DNA of 64,000 nt, from positions 1 to 64,000 of the forward strand of contig SVLX01000009.1 of NCBI GenBank assembly GCA_015067725.1, in the 5' to 3' direction. Made by a program: the position numbers and the translations under genes. The notes under the pieces were generated by a model. That model saw only the letters and a list, made by a program, of their open reading frames with translations, had not been told where the DNA came from and did not search any database. Positions 9,315 to 16,750 of the stretch are shown piece after piece. The stretch is from Oscillospiraceae bacterium (GTDB lineage Bacteria; Bacillota; Clostridia; Oscillospirales; Oscillospiraceae). Each line of letters starts with the position of its first letter. Position 1 is the stretch's first letter.

Positions 9315-9885
9315 TGTAATCCGGGATTTATTGCCGTTATATATTGATGCGTGCTGCTCGGCGGATAGTCGAGCACTGATTGCCGAACATCTGGAAAACT
9401 GTGCAGATTGTCGAAGCATTCATTCTCAAATGTGCCGTGGCAACAAGATGGAGATTGCGGAGAAACCGGAAATCCATCTGCACAGCATCAGCAATTGGAA
9501 GGCTTCTTTATTGCAATCGGTGATGCTGTTTGTATCCTTTGCCATGTTGACGTTTGGCGTGGTTCTGGAAGGCAGTACGCCACTTGGCGCAACCAACGGC
9601 CTATGGGCGATTGTGTTAATCGTCCCGGCGACAGGGTATCTCTTGTCGTTGGCCAACTGGTTTTTTCTCCGAAGCTACCGAAGCAGAAGGGCATTTTCCA
9701 ACGGGTCTTGTCTGGCGACAGTGGTGATGATTATGGTCGGTTACCTGTGGGCGAGAGTACACTATGGGATGGGGATCATACATTCGTCGCCTCTGGTTTG
9801 GTGCGGAGCTGTACTGAGTATGGTTCTTTGTGCCTTGTCCAGAGCCTTGTCCAACCAATACGCATTGCTGTTGGGAAAGGAGTGA
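9304..9885 (+). CDS. Zinc-binding (ZAS-type) membrane anti-sigma factor
   Basis: The product is 193 aa from the ATG inside the end of the sigma gene. The N-terminal part carries CNVIRDLLPLYIDACCS and HLENCADC, the H-x3-C-x2-C pattern of zf-HC2/ZAS anti-sigma domains. After about residue 60 come four hydrophobic helices (around SVMLFVSFAMLTFGVV, LWAIVLIVPATGYLLSL, LATVVMIMVGYLWA and PLVWCGAVLSMVLCAL). Family knowledge says the cytoplasmic zinc domain sequesters the sigma factor until a membrane signal arrives. Four membrane spans with almost no extracellular domain suggest it senses the membrane itself or a partner such as the next gene product (inference). Confidence 0.87.
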   Translation: MNCNVIRDLLPLYIDACCSADSRALIAEHLENCADCRSIHSQMCRGNKMEIAEKPEIHLHSISNWKASLLQSVMLFVSFAMLTFGVVLEGSTPLGATNGLWAIVLIVPATGYLLSLANWFFLRSYRSRRAFSNGSCLATVVMIMVGYLWARVHYGMGIIHSSPLVWCGAVLSMVLCALSRALSNQYALLLGKE

Positions 9886-9889
9886 CACC

Positions 9890-10381
9890 ATGGGGAAAAA
9901 GAAGTGGATATTGTGGTTAGCGGGTTTTCTTGCGGTTATTGCCGTGCCGTTAATACAGTTGGCTGTCGGGAAGACTTGGGGACTTCTGTTATTCCTTGCC
10001 TTGATTTCGGCGGGGGACAATCGTGCGGACAAAATAGATATTGTTGCGTTTGTCTGCGGAAACGAGGAAGCCCTATTGACCGCAATTGAGGAAGCCGATT
10101 TCTCAGACTTTGAGAACACAGGCTTTATTGAGAATATTGATGTCGAAGGGGCAGTGGTTGTTTTTTCCTGCGGCGGAGCTGGTACAGGGTCTGGTACATC
10201 CTATGTGGGCTTCTACTACACGGCAAATGGTGACTTGGGGCCGGCTTGGTGTGCACCGGATTCCATGGAAAGCATGACACCATCTGGTGATGGATTTATC
10301 TGGTTTGAGGAAAATGGGGATAATTTATATTACACGGAGAGAATTTGCGGAAGTTTCTTTTATTACGAAGCATCATTTTAG
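9890..10381 (+). CDS. Unrecognised membrane-anchored protein, third gene of the ECF sigma operon
   Basis: I do not recognise a family. The 163-aa product begins MGKKKWILWLAGFLAV and has one long or two close hydrophobic helices up to about residue 40, then about 120 residues likely outside the membrane. That domain is acidic and aromatic, with four cysteines (56, 94, 121, 153) and a glycine-rich CGGAGTGSGTSYVGFYYT stretch. Even cysteine number suggests disulfides or a metal site (inference). The ATG follows the anti-sigma stop by 4 nt with AAGGAG upstream, and a terminator follows, so it is co-expressed with the sigma/anti-sigma pair. It may be the signal receptor or a regulon product. Confidence 0.75.
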   Translation: MGKKKWILWLAGFLAVIAVPLIQLAVGKTWGLLLFLALISAGDNRADKIDIVAFVCGNEEALLTAIEEADFSDFENTGFIENIDVEGAVVVFSCGGAGTGSGTSYVGFYYTANGDLGPAWCAPDSMESMTPSGDGFIWFEENGDNLYYTERICGSFFYYEASF

Positions 10382-10417
10382 GGAAAATGGAAAAGTGTCC
10401 GGTTTCTGAATTTGGGG

Positions 10418-10445
10418 TTGGGGTTGCGCTCAGCCCCAATTTTTT
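10418..10445 (+). terminator. Intrinsic terminator of the ECF sigma operon
   Basis: TTGGGG pairs with CCCCAA across a 10-nt loop and is followed by six T. It lies 36 nt after the stop of the third gene of the sigma operon and faces the nifJ terminator on the other strand. Confidence 0.7.
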
Positions 10446-10456
10446 CTAAATGACAC

Positions 10457-10490
10457 AAAAACCCCGCCACAGGGGTTACCCGTGGCGGGG
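10457..10490 (-). terminator. Intrinsic terminator of nifJ
   Basis: On the minus strand CCCCGCCAC pairs with GTGGCGGGG (9 bp perfect, 11-nt loop), followed by TTTTT. It lies 22 nt past the nifJ stop codon. Together with the plus-strand terminator beside it, it insulates the two convergent units. Confidence 0.88.
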
Positions 10491-10511
10491 AAGGAACAGC
10501 GAAAGATGAGA

Positions 10512-13500
10512 TTACTTGTACATCTCGACCAGCTTCATCAGATGCTCGTAACGCTCCTTGGCGGCGGCTTCGTTTCTGGCGAACAGAGTCGTAGCACGCT
10601 CGGGGAACTCACGGGTCAGACGGCTGTAGCGGGCCTCGTTCATCAGGAACTCCTGATAGCCATCCTTGGGAGCCTTGGAGTCCAGAGTGAACTTACCGGT
10701 CTCCTTGGAGGGATCGAAGCGGAACAGGTTCCAGTAACCGCACTCAACAGCCTTCTTCATCTCAGCCTGGCAGTTCATCATGCCGCCCTTGATGGAGTGC
10801 ATCTCACAGGGAGCGTAGCCGATGATGAGGGAGGGGCCGGGATAAGCCTCGGCTTCGCAGATGGCCTTGATGGTCTGGGCGGGATTGGCACCCATGGCGA
10901 TCTGGGCAACATAGACATAGCCGTAGGACATGGCGATTTCAGCCAGGGACTTCTTCTTGGTTTCCTTACCGGCGGCGGCGAACTGTGCAACCTGACCGAT
11001 GTTGGAAGCCTTGGAAGCCTGACCACCAGTGTTGGAGTAGACCTCAGTATCGAAGACGAAGACATTGACGTCCTTGTTCATGGCCAGAACATGGTCAACA
11101 CCGCCGAAGCCGATATCATAGGCCCAGCCGTCGCCACCGAAGATCCAGATAGACTTCTTGGCCAGATATTCCTTCTTGGCCAGGATGTCACGGACATCGT
11201 CACAGCAGACGTTGGCTTCCAGGTTGGCAATCAGAGCGGCGGTAGCAGCCTTGTTGGCCTCGCCGTCAGCCATGGTGTTCAGGTAGTTCTCGCAGATGGT
11301 TCTGCGCTCATCGCTGGTGGTACGCTCAGCCAGAGCACGAATCTTCTTGGCCAGGTTCTCACGGATGGTCTCCTGAGCGACATACATACCCAGACCATGC
11401 TCAGCGTTGTCTTCAAACAGGGAGTTGGACCAGGCGGGGCCACGGCCTTCCTTGTTGACCGTGTAAGGAGCAGTAGCAGCGGGGCCACCCCAGATGGAGG
11501 AGCAACCGGTGGCGTTGGAGATATACATCCGATCGCCGAAGAGCTGAGTCACGAGACGGGCATAGCTGGTCTCGGCGCAGCCTGCGCAGGAGCCGGAGAA
11601 CTCCAGCAGGGGCTGACGGAACTGGCTGCCCTTGACGGAGTAGTCCTGCATTTCCTTCTTCTCGGCAACGGAAGCGACCATGTAGTTGAAGACTTCCTGC
11701 TCAGCCAGCTCGCCTTCCTGGGGAGCCATAGCGATAGCCTGAGTGGGGCAGACACCGACACAGACGCCACAGCCCATGCAGTCCAGAGGAGAAACGGCCA
11801 TGGTGTAGCTGTAAACGCCCTTACCCTTGCCAGCCTTGACGGGGACAATACGGGTACCGGCGGGAGCGTTCTTAGCCTCTTCCTCGGTCAGAGCGAAGGG
11901 ACGGATGGTGGCATGGGGGCAGACATAGGCACAGTTGTTACACTGGATGCACTTGGTCTCATCCCAGTGGGGAACAGTAACGGCAACGCCGCGCTTCTCA
12001 TAAGCGGAAGCACCCAGAGCGAACTGGCCGTCCACATAGTCCACGAAAGCGGAGACGGGCAGGCTGTCGCCGTCCATCTTGCCGACGGGGTTCAGGATGG
12101 TCTTGACCAGCTTGACGGTCTCGGGGTTGCCGGCCAGGACAGTCTCGTCGCAGGCATCAGCAGCCTCAGCCCAGGAAGCGGGGATTTCGATCTTGACGTA
12201 AGCGGTAGCACCGGCATCGATGGCGTTCCAGTTCTTCTCGACAACGTCCATGCCCTTCTTGGCGTAGGACTTCTCAGCGGCATCCTTCATGTAGCGGATG
12301 GCTTCCTCGCTGGGCATAACCTTAGCCAGAGAGAAGAAAGCGGACTGCAGGATGGTGTTGGTGCGCTTGCCCATGCCGACCTTGATGGCCAGGTCAATGG
12401 CGTTAATGGTGTAGAGCTGAATGTTGTTCTTGGCGATATAGCGCTTGGTCTCAGCATTCAGGTGATGCTCCAGCTCCTCGTTGGTCCACTGGCAGTTGAT
12501 CAGGAACACGCCACCGGGCTTAACGTCCTGAACCATCTTGAAGCCCTTGGTGATATAAGAGGGGTTGTGGCAGGCGACGAAGTCAGCCTTATTGATATAG
12601 TACGGGCTCTTGATGGCCTTATCACCGAAGCGCAGGTGGCTGATGGTGACGCCGCCGGTCTTCTTGGAGTCGTACTGGAAGTAGGCCTGAACATACTTGT
12701 CGGTGTGGTCGCCGATGATCTTAATGGAGTTCTTGTTGGCGCCGACGGTGCCGTCACCACCCAGACCCCAGAACTTGCACTCGATGGTGCCTTCTGCGGC
12801 GGTGTTGGGGGAGGGCTTCTCCTCCAGAGACAGACCGGTCACATCGTCAACGATACCCATGGTGAACTCACGCTTGGGCTGTTCCTTGGCCAGCTCTTCG
12901 TACACGGCGAAGACGGAGGCGGGGGGAGTATCCTTGGAGCCCAGACCATAACGGCCGCCGATGACCTTGATGTCGTTTCTGCCGGCGTTAGCCAGAGCCA
13001 TGACAACATCCATATACAGGGGCTCGCCCTGGGAGCCAGGCTCCTTGGTGCGGTCGAGAACAGCGATGGACTTGCAGGTGGCGGGGATGGCGGCCAGCAG
13101 CTTCTCAGCGGCAAAGGGACGGAACAGGCGGACCTTAATCAGACCGACCTTCTCACCCTGGGCATTCATGTAGTCGATGACTTCTTCGGCTACGTCGCAG
13201 ATGGAACCCATGGCGACGATGACGCGCTCGGCATCGGCGGCGCCATAGTAGTTGAAGAGCTGATAGTCGGTGCCCAACTTGGCGTTGATCTTAGCCATGT
13301 ACTTCTCGACCACTGCGGGCAGGGCGACATAGTACTTGTTGCAGGCTTCACGGTGCTGGAAGAAAATGTCACCATTCTCGTGGGAACCACGCATGGCGGG
13401 GCGCTCGGGGTTCAGGGAGTGCTTGCGGAAAGCCTCAACGGCCTCCATGTCGCACATTTCCTTCAGGTCCTCATAGTCCCAGATGGCGATCTTCTGGATC

Positions 13501-14036
13501 TCGTGGGAGGTACGGAAACCATCGAAGAAGTTCAGGAAGGGAACGCGGCCCTCAATGGCAGCCAGGTGAGCGACGGCACTCAGGTCCATGACTTCCTGGG
13601 GGTTGGTCTCGCACAGCATGGCGAAGCCGGTCTGACGGCAGGCATAAACGTCGGAGTGGTCACCGAAAATGTTCAGCGCCTGAGTAGACACGGTACGGGC
13701 AGAGACGTGGAACACGCAGGGCAGCAGCTCGCCGGCGATCTTGTACATATTGGGGATCATCAGCAGCAGACCCTGAGAGGCGGTGTAGGTGGTGGTCAGG
13801 GCACCGGCGGCCAGGGAGCCGTGAACGGTACCGGCAGCACCGGCCTCAGACTGCATCTCGACGACCTTAACGGTATCGCCGAAGATGTTCTTGCGACCCG
13901 CGGCAGACCACTGGTCGACATTGTCGGCCATGGGGCTGGAGGGGGTGATGGGGTAAATGCCAGCGACCTCAGTAAAGGCATAGCTGACGTGGGCGGCAGC
14001 GGTGTTGCCGTCCATGGTTTTGAATTTTCTGGCCAA
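10512..14036 (-). CDS. nifJ: Pyruvate:ferredoxin (flavodoxin) oxidoreductase, single-chain
   Basis: The enzyme oxidises pyruvate and CoA to acetyl-CoA, CO2 and reduced ferredoxin, the central step of clostridial fermentation. At about 1174 aa it has the full domain order. The N-terminal pyrimidine-binding domain includes GIYPITPSSPMAD. Two 4Fe-4S motifs follow, CIQCNNCAYVCP near residue 695 and CMGCGVCVGVCP near 752. CAGCAETSY leads into the C-terminal TPP domain, with GGDGWAYDIGFGG near 967 and SNTGGQASKAS. The start is taken as TTG (MARKFKTMDGN): AGGAGG lies 9 nt before it, and an ATG 36 nt further upstream would place that ribosome site inside the gene. It is monocistronic, with its own promoter and terminator. 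Confidence 0.97.
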   Translation of the reverse strand: MARKFKTMDGNTAAAHVSYAFTEVAGIYPITPSSPMADNVDQWSAAGRKNIFGDTVKVVEMQSEAGAAGTVHGSLAAGALTTTYTASQGLLLMIPNMYKIAGELLPCVFHVSARTVSTQALNIFGDHSDVYACRQTGFAMLCETNPQEVMDLSAVAHLAAIEGRVPFLNFFDGFRTSHEIQKIAIWDYEDLKEMCDMEAVEAFRKHSLNPERPAMRGSHENGDIFFQHREACNKYYVALPAVVEKYMAKINAKLGTDYQLFNYYGAADAERVIVAMGSICDVAEEVIDYMNAQGEKVGLIKVRLFRPFAAEKLLAAIPATCKSIAVLDRTKEPGSQGEPLYMDVVMALANAGRNDIKVIGGRYGLGSKDTPPASVFAVYEELAKEQPKREFTMGIVDDVTGLSLEEKPSPNTAAEGTIECKFWGLGGDGTVGANKNSIKIIGDHTDKYVQAYFQYDSKKTGGVTISHLRFGDKAIKSPYYINKADFVACHNPSYITKGFKMVQDVKPGGVFLINCQWTNEELEHHLNAETKRYIAKNNIQLYTINAIDLAIKVGMGKRTNTILQSAFFSLAKVMPSEEAIRYMKDAAEKSYAKKGMDVVEKNWNAIDAGATAYVKIEIPASWAEAADACDETVLAGNPETVKLVKTILNPVGKMDGDSLPVSAFVDYVDGQFALGASAYEKRGVAVTVPHWDETKCIQCNNCAYVCPHATIRPFALTEEEAKNAPAGTRIVPVKAGKGKGVYSYTMAVSPLDCMGCGVCVGVCPTQAIAMAPQEGELAEQEVFNYMVASVAEKKEMQDYSVKGSQFRQPLLEFSGSCAGCAETSYARLVTQLFGDRMYISNATGCSSIWGGPAATAPYTVNKEGRGPAWSNSLFEDNAEHGLGMYVAQETIRENLAKKIRALAERTTSDERRTICENYLNTMADGEANKAATAALIANLEANVCCDDVRDILAKKEYLAKKSIWIFGGDGWAYDIGFGGVDHVLAMNKDVNVFVFDTEVYSNTGGQASKASNIGQVAQFAAAGKETKKKSLAEIAMSYGYVYVAQIAMGANPAQTIKAICEAEAYPGPSLIIGYAPCEMHSIKGGMMNCQAEMKKAVECGYWNLFRFDPSKETGKFTLDSKAPKDGYQEFLMNEARYSRLTREFPERATTLFARNEAAAKERYEHLMKLVEMYK

Positions 14037-14076
14037 AGTGAAATACCTCCTAAAGCATTCATTTTTTGACACGTTA

Positions 14077-14105
14077 ATTCTAACACCAAAACCCCGATTT
14101 GTAAA
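14077..14105 (-). promoter_or_regulatory. Sigma-A promoter of nifJ
   Basis: On the minus strand TTTACA and TAGAAT are separated by 17 nt. The start site would lie near 14070, giving a leader of about 35 nt before the TTG start. The 188 nt between this promoter and that of comM hold no gene that I can see. Confidence 0.8.
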
Positions 14106-14293
14106 CCGGAAAAAACAACTTTGTTCCTTTTTTCGGGAAAATGTTTTTCCTCTGAGGGGGAGTTTTGGTATATTTTCTGAAAAATGAGACCAACTTGACT
14201 GCTTTTGTAGTATAAAAATGGGCGATTGTATCGTTTTTCCTTGCCGTATGGAGAAATAATTCTTAGAATTCCCGCAAAAGTTACAAGTAGTAT

Positions 14294-14322
14294 TTGCAAA
14301 TCAGGGAATTTCGTTGTATGAT
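14294..14322 (+). promoter_or_regulatory. Sigma-A promoter of comM
   Basis: TTGCAA and TATGAT are separated by 17 nt, with the start site expected near 14329, about 24 nt before the comM ATG. AGAGGTGATG follows as the ribosome binding site. Confidence 0.78.
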
Positions 14323-14352
14323 ATGAGGTAATCAAAGAAGAGGTGATGTCCC

Positions 14353-15864
14353 ATGATTTGTAGTGTACGCACCCTCGGTCTTTCCGGCGTATCCGGATGC
14401 GGTGTGACCTGCGAGTGCTTTATTGCCCGGGGCCTGCCTGGGTTTGAGATTGTCGGTTTGCCCGATGCGGCAGTCAAGGAATCCAGAGAGCGGGTGCGGG
14501 CCGCCGCCAAGAGCAGTGGATTCAATTTTCCTGCCAGCCGGGTTACGGTGAATCTGGCTCCCGCCAGCATCAAGAAAACCGGCACGCTCTATGACCTTCC
14601 CATTTTGGTGGGCGTGTTGATGGCGGCCGGGCTTGTCCCCCAAACCGACGATACTGAGGCCTTTTTGGGCGAGCTGAGTCTGGAAGGAAAGGTACGGCCG
14701 GTATCGGGTATTCTGCCTATGGCGCTGGCCGCCAAAGAGCTGGGAATTCAGACCATCTATGTTCCCGTGGAGAATGCTGCAGAGGCGACCCTCGCCCGCG
14801 GTCCCAGGGTTATCCCGGTGGAGTCGGTGAAGCAGCTTGTTGCCCATCTCTTTGGACAAGCTCCCATTTCTCCTGAGCCGGAGTGGTCTCCCGACGGTAC
14901 GGTTTCCGGACTGCCGGACTTCTCGGATGTGAAGGGACAGGAGAATGTGAAGCGGGCCATGGAGATTGCCGCCGCCGGCGGACACAATATTCTGCTGGTT
15001 GGCCCTCCCGGGTCGGGTAAAAGCATGCTCAGCAAGCGTCTTCCTTCCATCCTGCCGGACATGACCTGGCAGGAGTCCCTTGAGGTGTCCAAGGTCTATT
15101 CCGTCATGGGTCTGCTTACCCGGAAAGAGCCTTTGGTACAGCGCAGACCATTCCGCAGTCCACACCACACCATTTCTTCAGCAGGACTCTCCGGCGGTGG
15201 CTCAAACCCCAAGCCCGGTGAGATCTCCATGGCACATAAGGGCGTGTTGTTTTTAGACGAACTGCCGGAATTCCGGAAGGATACGCTGGACATTATGCGT
15301 CAGCCTTTGGAAGACGGAACGGTGACCATTTCCCGAGCCAGCGGCGCGGTGACCTATCCGGCGGAGTTTATGCTGGTTTGTGCCATGAACCCTTGCAAAT
15401 GTGGTTGGCACGGGGACCCATCCGGGCGTTGCACCTGCTCGGATGTGGCGGTGGAGCACTATCAGAGCCGGGTATCCGGACCGCTTCTGGACAGAATCGA
15501 CATTATTGTGGATGTGCCATCGGTGAAGTTTGAAGACCTGCAGAACCGTGCCCCGGCAGAGTCCTCCAGTGAGGTAAGACAGCGGGTCAATGCCGCCCGG
15601 ATCATTCAGCGGCAGCGATTTGGTGAGACCGGTACATTGTCCAATGCCCGGATGAGCCCCGCCCAGACACAGAAGCACTGCGTTCTGGATGATGCTTGCT
15701 CCAAGTTGATGAAGGGGGCCTTTGATGCCATGGGCTTGACTGCCCGCAGCTATGACCGGATTCTCCGGGTAGCCAGAACCATTGCGGATTTGGACAACAG
15801 CCCGGAAATTATGCCGCATCATCTGGCTGAGGCCATTCAGTACCGGACAGCTAAGTTGGGCTGA
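14353..15864 (+). CDS. comM: YifB/ComM family Mg-chelatase-like AAA+ ATPase
   Basis: The 503-aa product has an N-terminal Lon-protease-like (ChlI) domain at about 1-160 (FIARGLPGFEIVGLPDAAVKE is cut here to its core GLPGFEIVGLPD). A AAA+ core follows, with Walker A GPPGSGKSML near residue 219 and Walker B VLFLDELPEF near 300, and a C-terminal Mg-chelatase-type domain with RSYDRILRVARTIADL. ComM homologues are hexameric helicases that promote branch migration during natural transformation; in many non-competent bacteria the role is unknown. Length and motifs are normal. Confidence 0.93.
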   Translation: MICSVRTLGLSGVSGCGVTCECFIARGLPGFEIVGLPDAAVKESRERVRAAAKSSGFNFPASRVTVNLAPASIKKTGTLYDLPILVGVLMAAGLVPQTDDTEAFLGELSLEGKVRPVSGILPMALAAKELGIQTIYVPVENAAEATLARGPRVIPVESVKQLVAHLFGQAPISPEPEWSPDGTVSGLPDFSDVKGQENVKRAMEIAAAGGHNILLVGPPGSGKSMLSKRLPSILPDMTWQESLEVSKVYSVMGLLTRKEPLVQRRPFRSPHHTISSAGLSGGGSNPKPGEISMAHKGVLFLDELPEFRKDTLDIMRQPLEDGTVTISRASGAVTYPAEFMLVCAMNPCKCGWHGDPSGRCTCSDVAVEHYQSRVSGPLLDRIDIIVDVPSVKFEDLQNRAPAESSSEVRQRVNAARIIQRQRFGETGTLSNARMSPAQTQKHCVLDDACSKLMKGAFDAMGLTARSYDRILRVARTIADLDNSPEIMPHHLAEAIQYRTAKLG

Positions 15865-15898
15865 GCGCAGATACATTAAAAGAAAGGGAGATTATTGC

Positions 15899-16657
15899 TT
15901 GAAACGATGGATTGTTTTTCTGCTGATTCTGTCCTTGCTGCTCGTTGGGTGCAGCCGGGAAGAAAAACTGCCGGACATGGAGGCAGTGGAGGACAGCGGA
16001 ATGCTGAAAATCGGCGTGACCCAATGCCCACCCTTTGCCATTAGTGAGGCAGGGCAGTGGACCGGGTTCGACGTGGCACTGGTTGAGGCCATTTGCAAAG
16101 AATTGGGTGTTGAAGCCCGGTTCGTGGAGATTCCCTGGGCTGACCGGTGGGCATTGCTCAATGACCGGACGGTGGATTGCATCGTAGGCTGTGTTACGGC
16201 GACCGATGATTTGGCATTCCGGGTGGATTTGTCCCAGACCTATCTGGCCAGCGCACCGGTCTTGCTGACGGGTGCGGACTTCACCGAAGAAACGGACTTC
16301 ACAGGTGTCAAAATTGCCGCTGAGGGTGATTCTTCCTGTGCGCTTGCCGCTGTCGCCTGCCTGGGGCAGGTTTCCATGGTTTATGCGGCTGACCAACAGG
16401 AGGCGCTGAATTTGCTGATGGATGGTGAGGTGGAGTGTGCCGTGGTTGACCGGATCGTTGCCGGGAGCATGGATACTGGTGGATTGATTCTGCGCACGGA
16501 TTTGGAACTGGGTGTCCATGAGTTGGCAGTTGCCACCCGGCTGAACAGCGACCTGACCGACGCAATCAACAAAGCCCTGACCGCCCTGCAAATCCGGGGT
16601 GAACTGGACAAGCTGGCTGAGACATATCAAATTGGTGATGCTCTGGTGGTGGGATAA
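15899..16657 (+). CDS. Extracellular solute-binding lipoprotein, amino-acid type (SBP family 3)
   Basis: The 252-aa product has a lipoprotein signal (MKRWIVFLLILSLLLVGC, lipobox cysteine at 18), then LKIGVTQCPPFAISEAGQWTG and FDVALVEAICKELG, the start of the family 3 binding fold. VDCIVGCVTATDDLAFRVDLS matches the conserved second-lobe region in shortened form. The start is a TTG with AAAGGGAG upstream. Such proteins usually deliver polar amino acids to an ABC permease, but no permease or ATPase of that type is adjacent, so it may serve a remote transporter or act as a sensor. It follows comM by 34 nt and may be co-transcribed. Confidence 0.82.
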   Translation: MKRWIVFLLILSLLLVGCSREEKLPDMEAVEDSGMLKIGVTQCPPFAISEAGQWTGFDVALVEAICKELGVEARFVEIPWADRWALLNDRTVDCIVGCVTATDDLAFRVDLSQTYLASAPVLLTGADFTEETDFTGVKIAAEGDSSCALAAVACLGQVSMVYAADQQEALNLLMDGEVECAVVDRIVAGSMDTGGLILRTDLELGVHELAVATRLNSDLTDAINKALTALQIRGELDKLAETYQIGDALVVG

Positions 16658-16750
16658 ACCTGTCCTGCAGACCGGATTCATGTTCAATATACGCATTGTA
16701 TTGTCTGATGGATATATCCTATGGCAATACCCCTTAATGGAGGAACTATC

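Noticed and set aside
10482..14069. Very long (1195-codon) open frame on the plus strand opposite nifJ
   Set aside because: nifJ on the other strand is conserved over its whole length with all cofactor motifs. The antisense frame starts inside the terminator zone, has no homology I recognise and is another codon-bias shadow.
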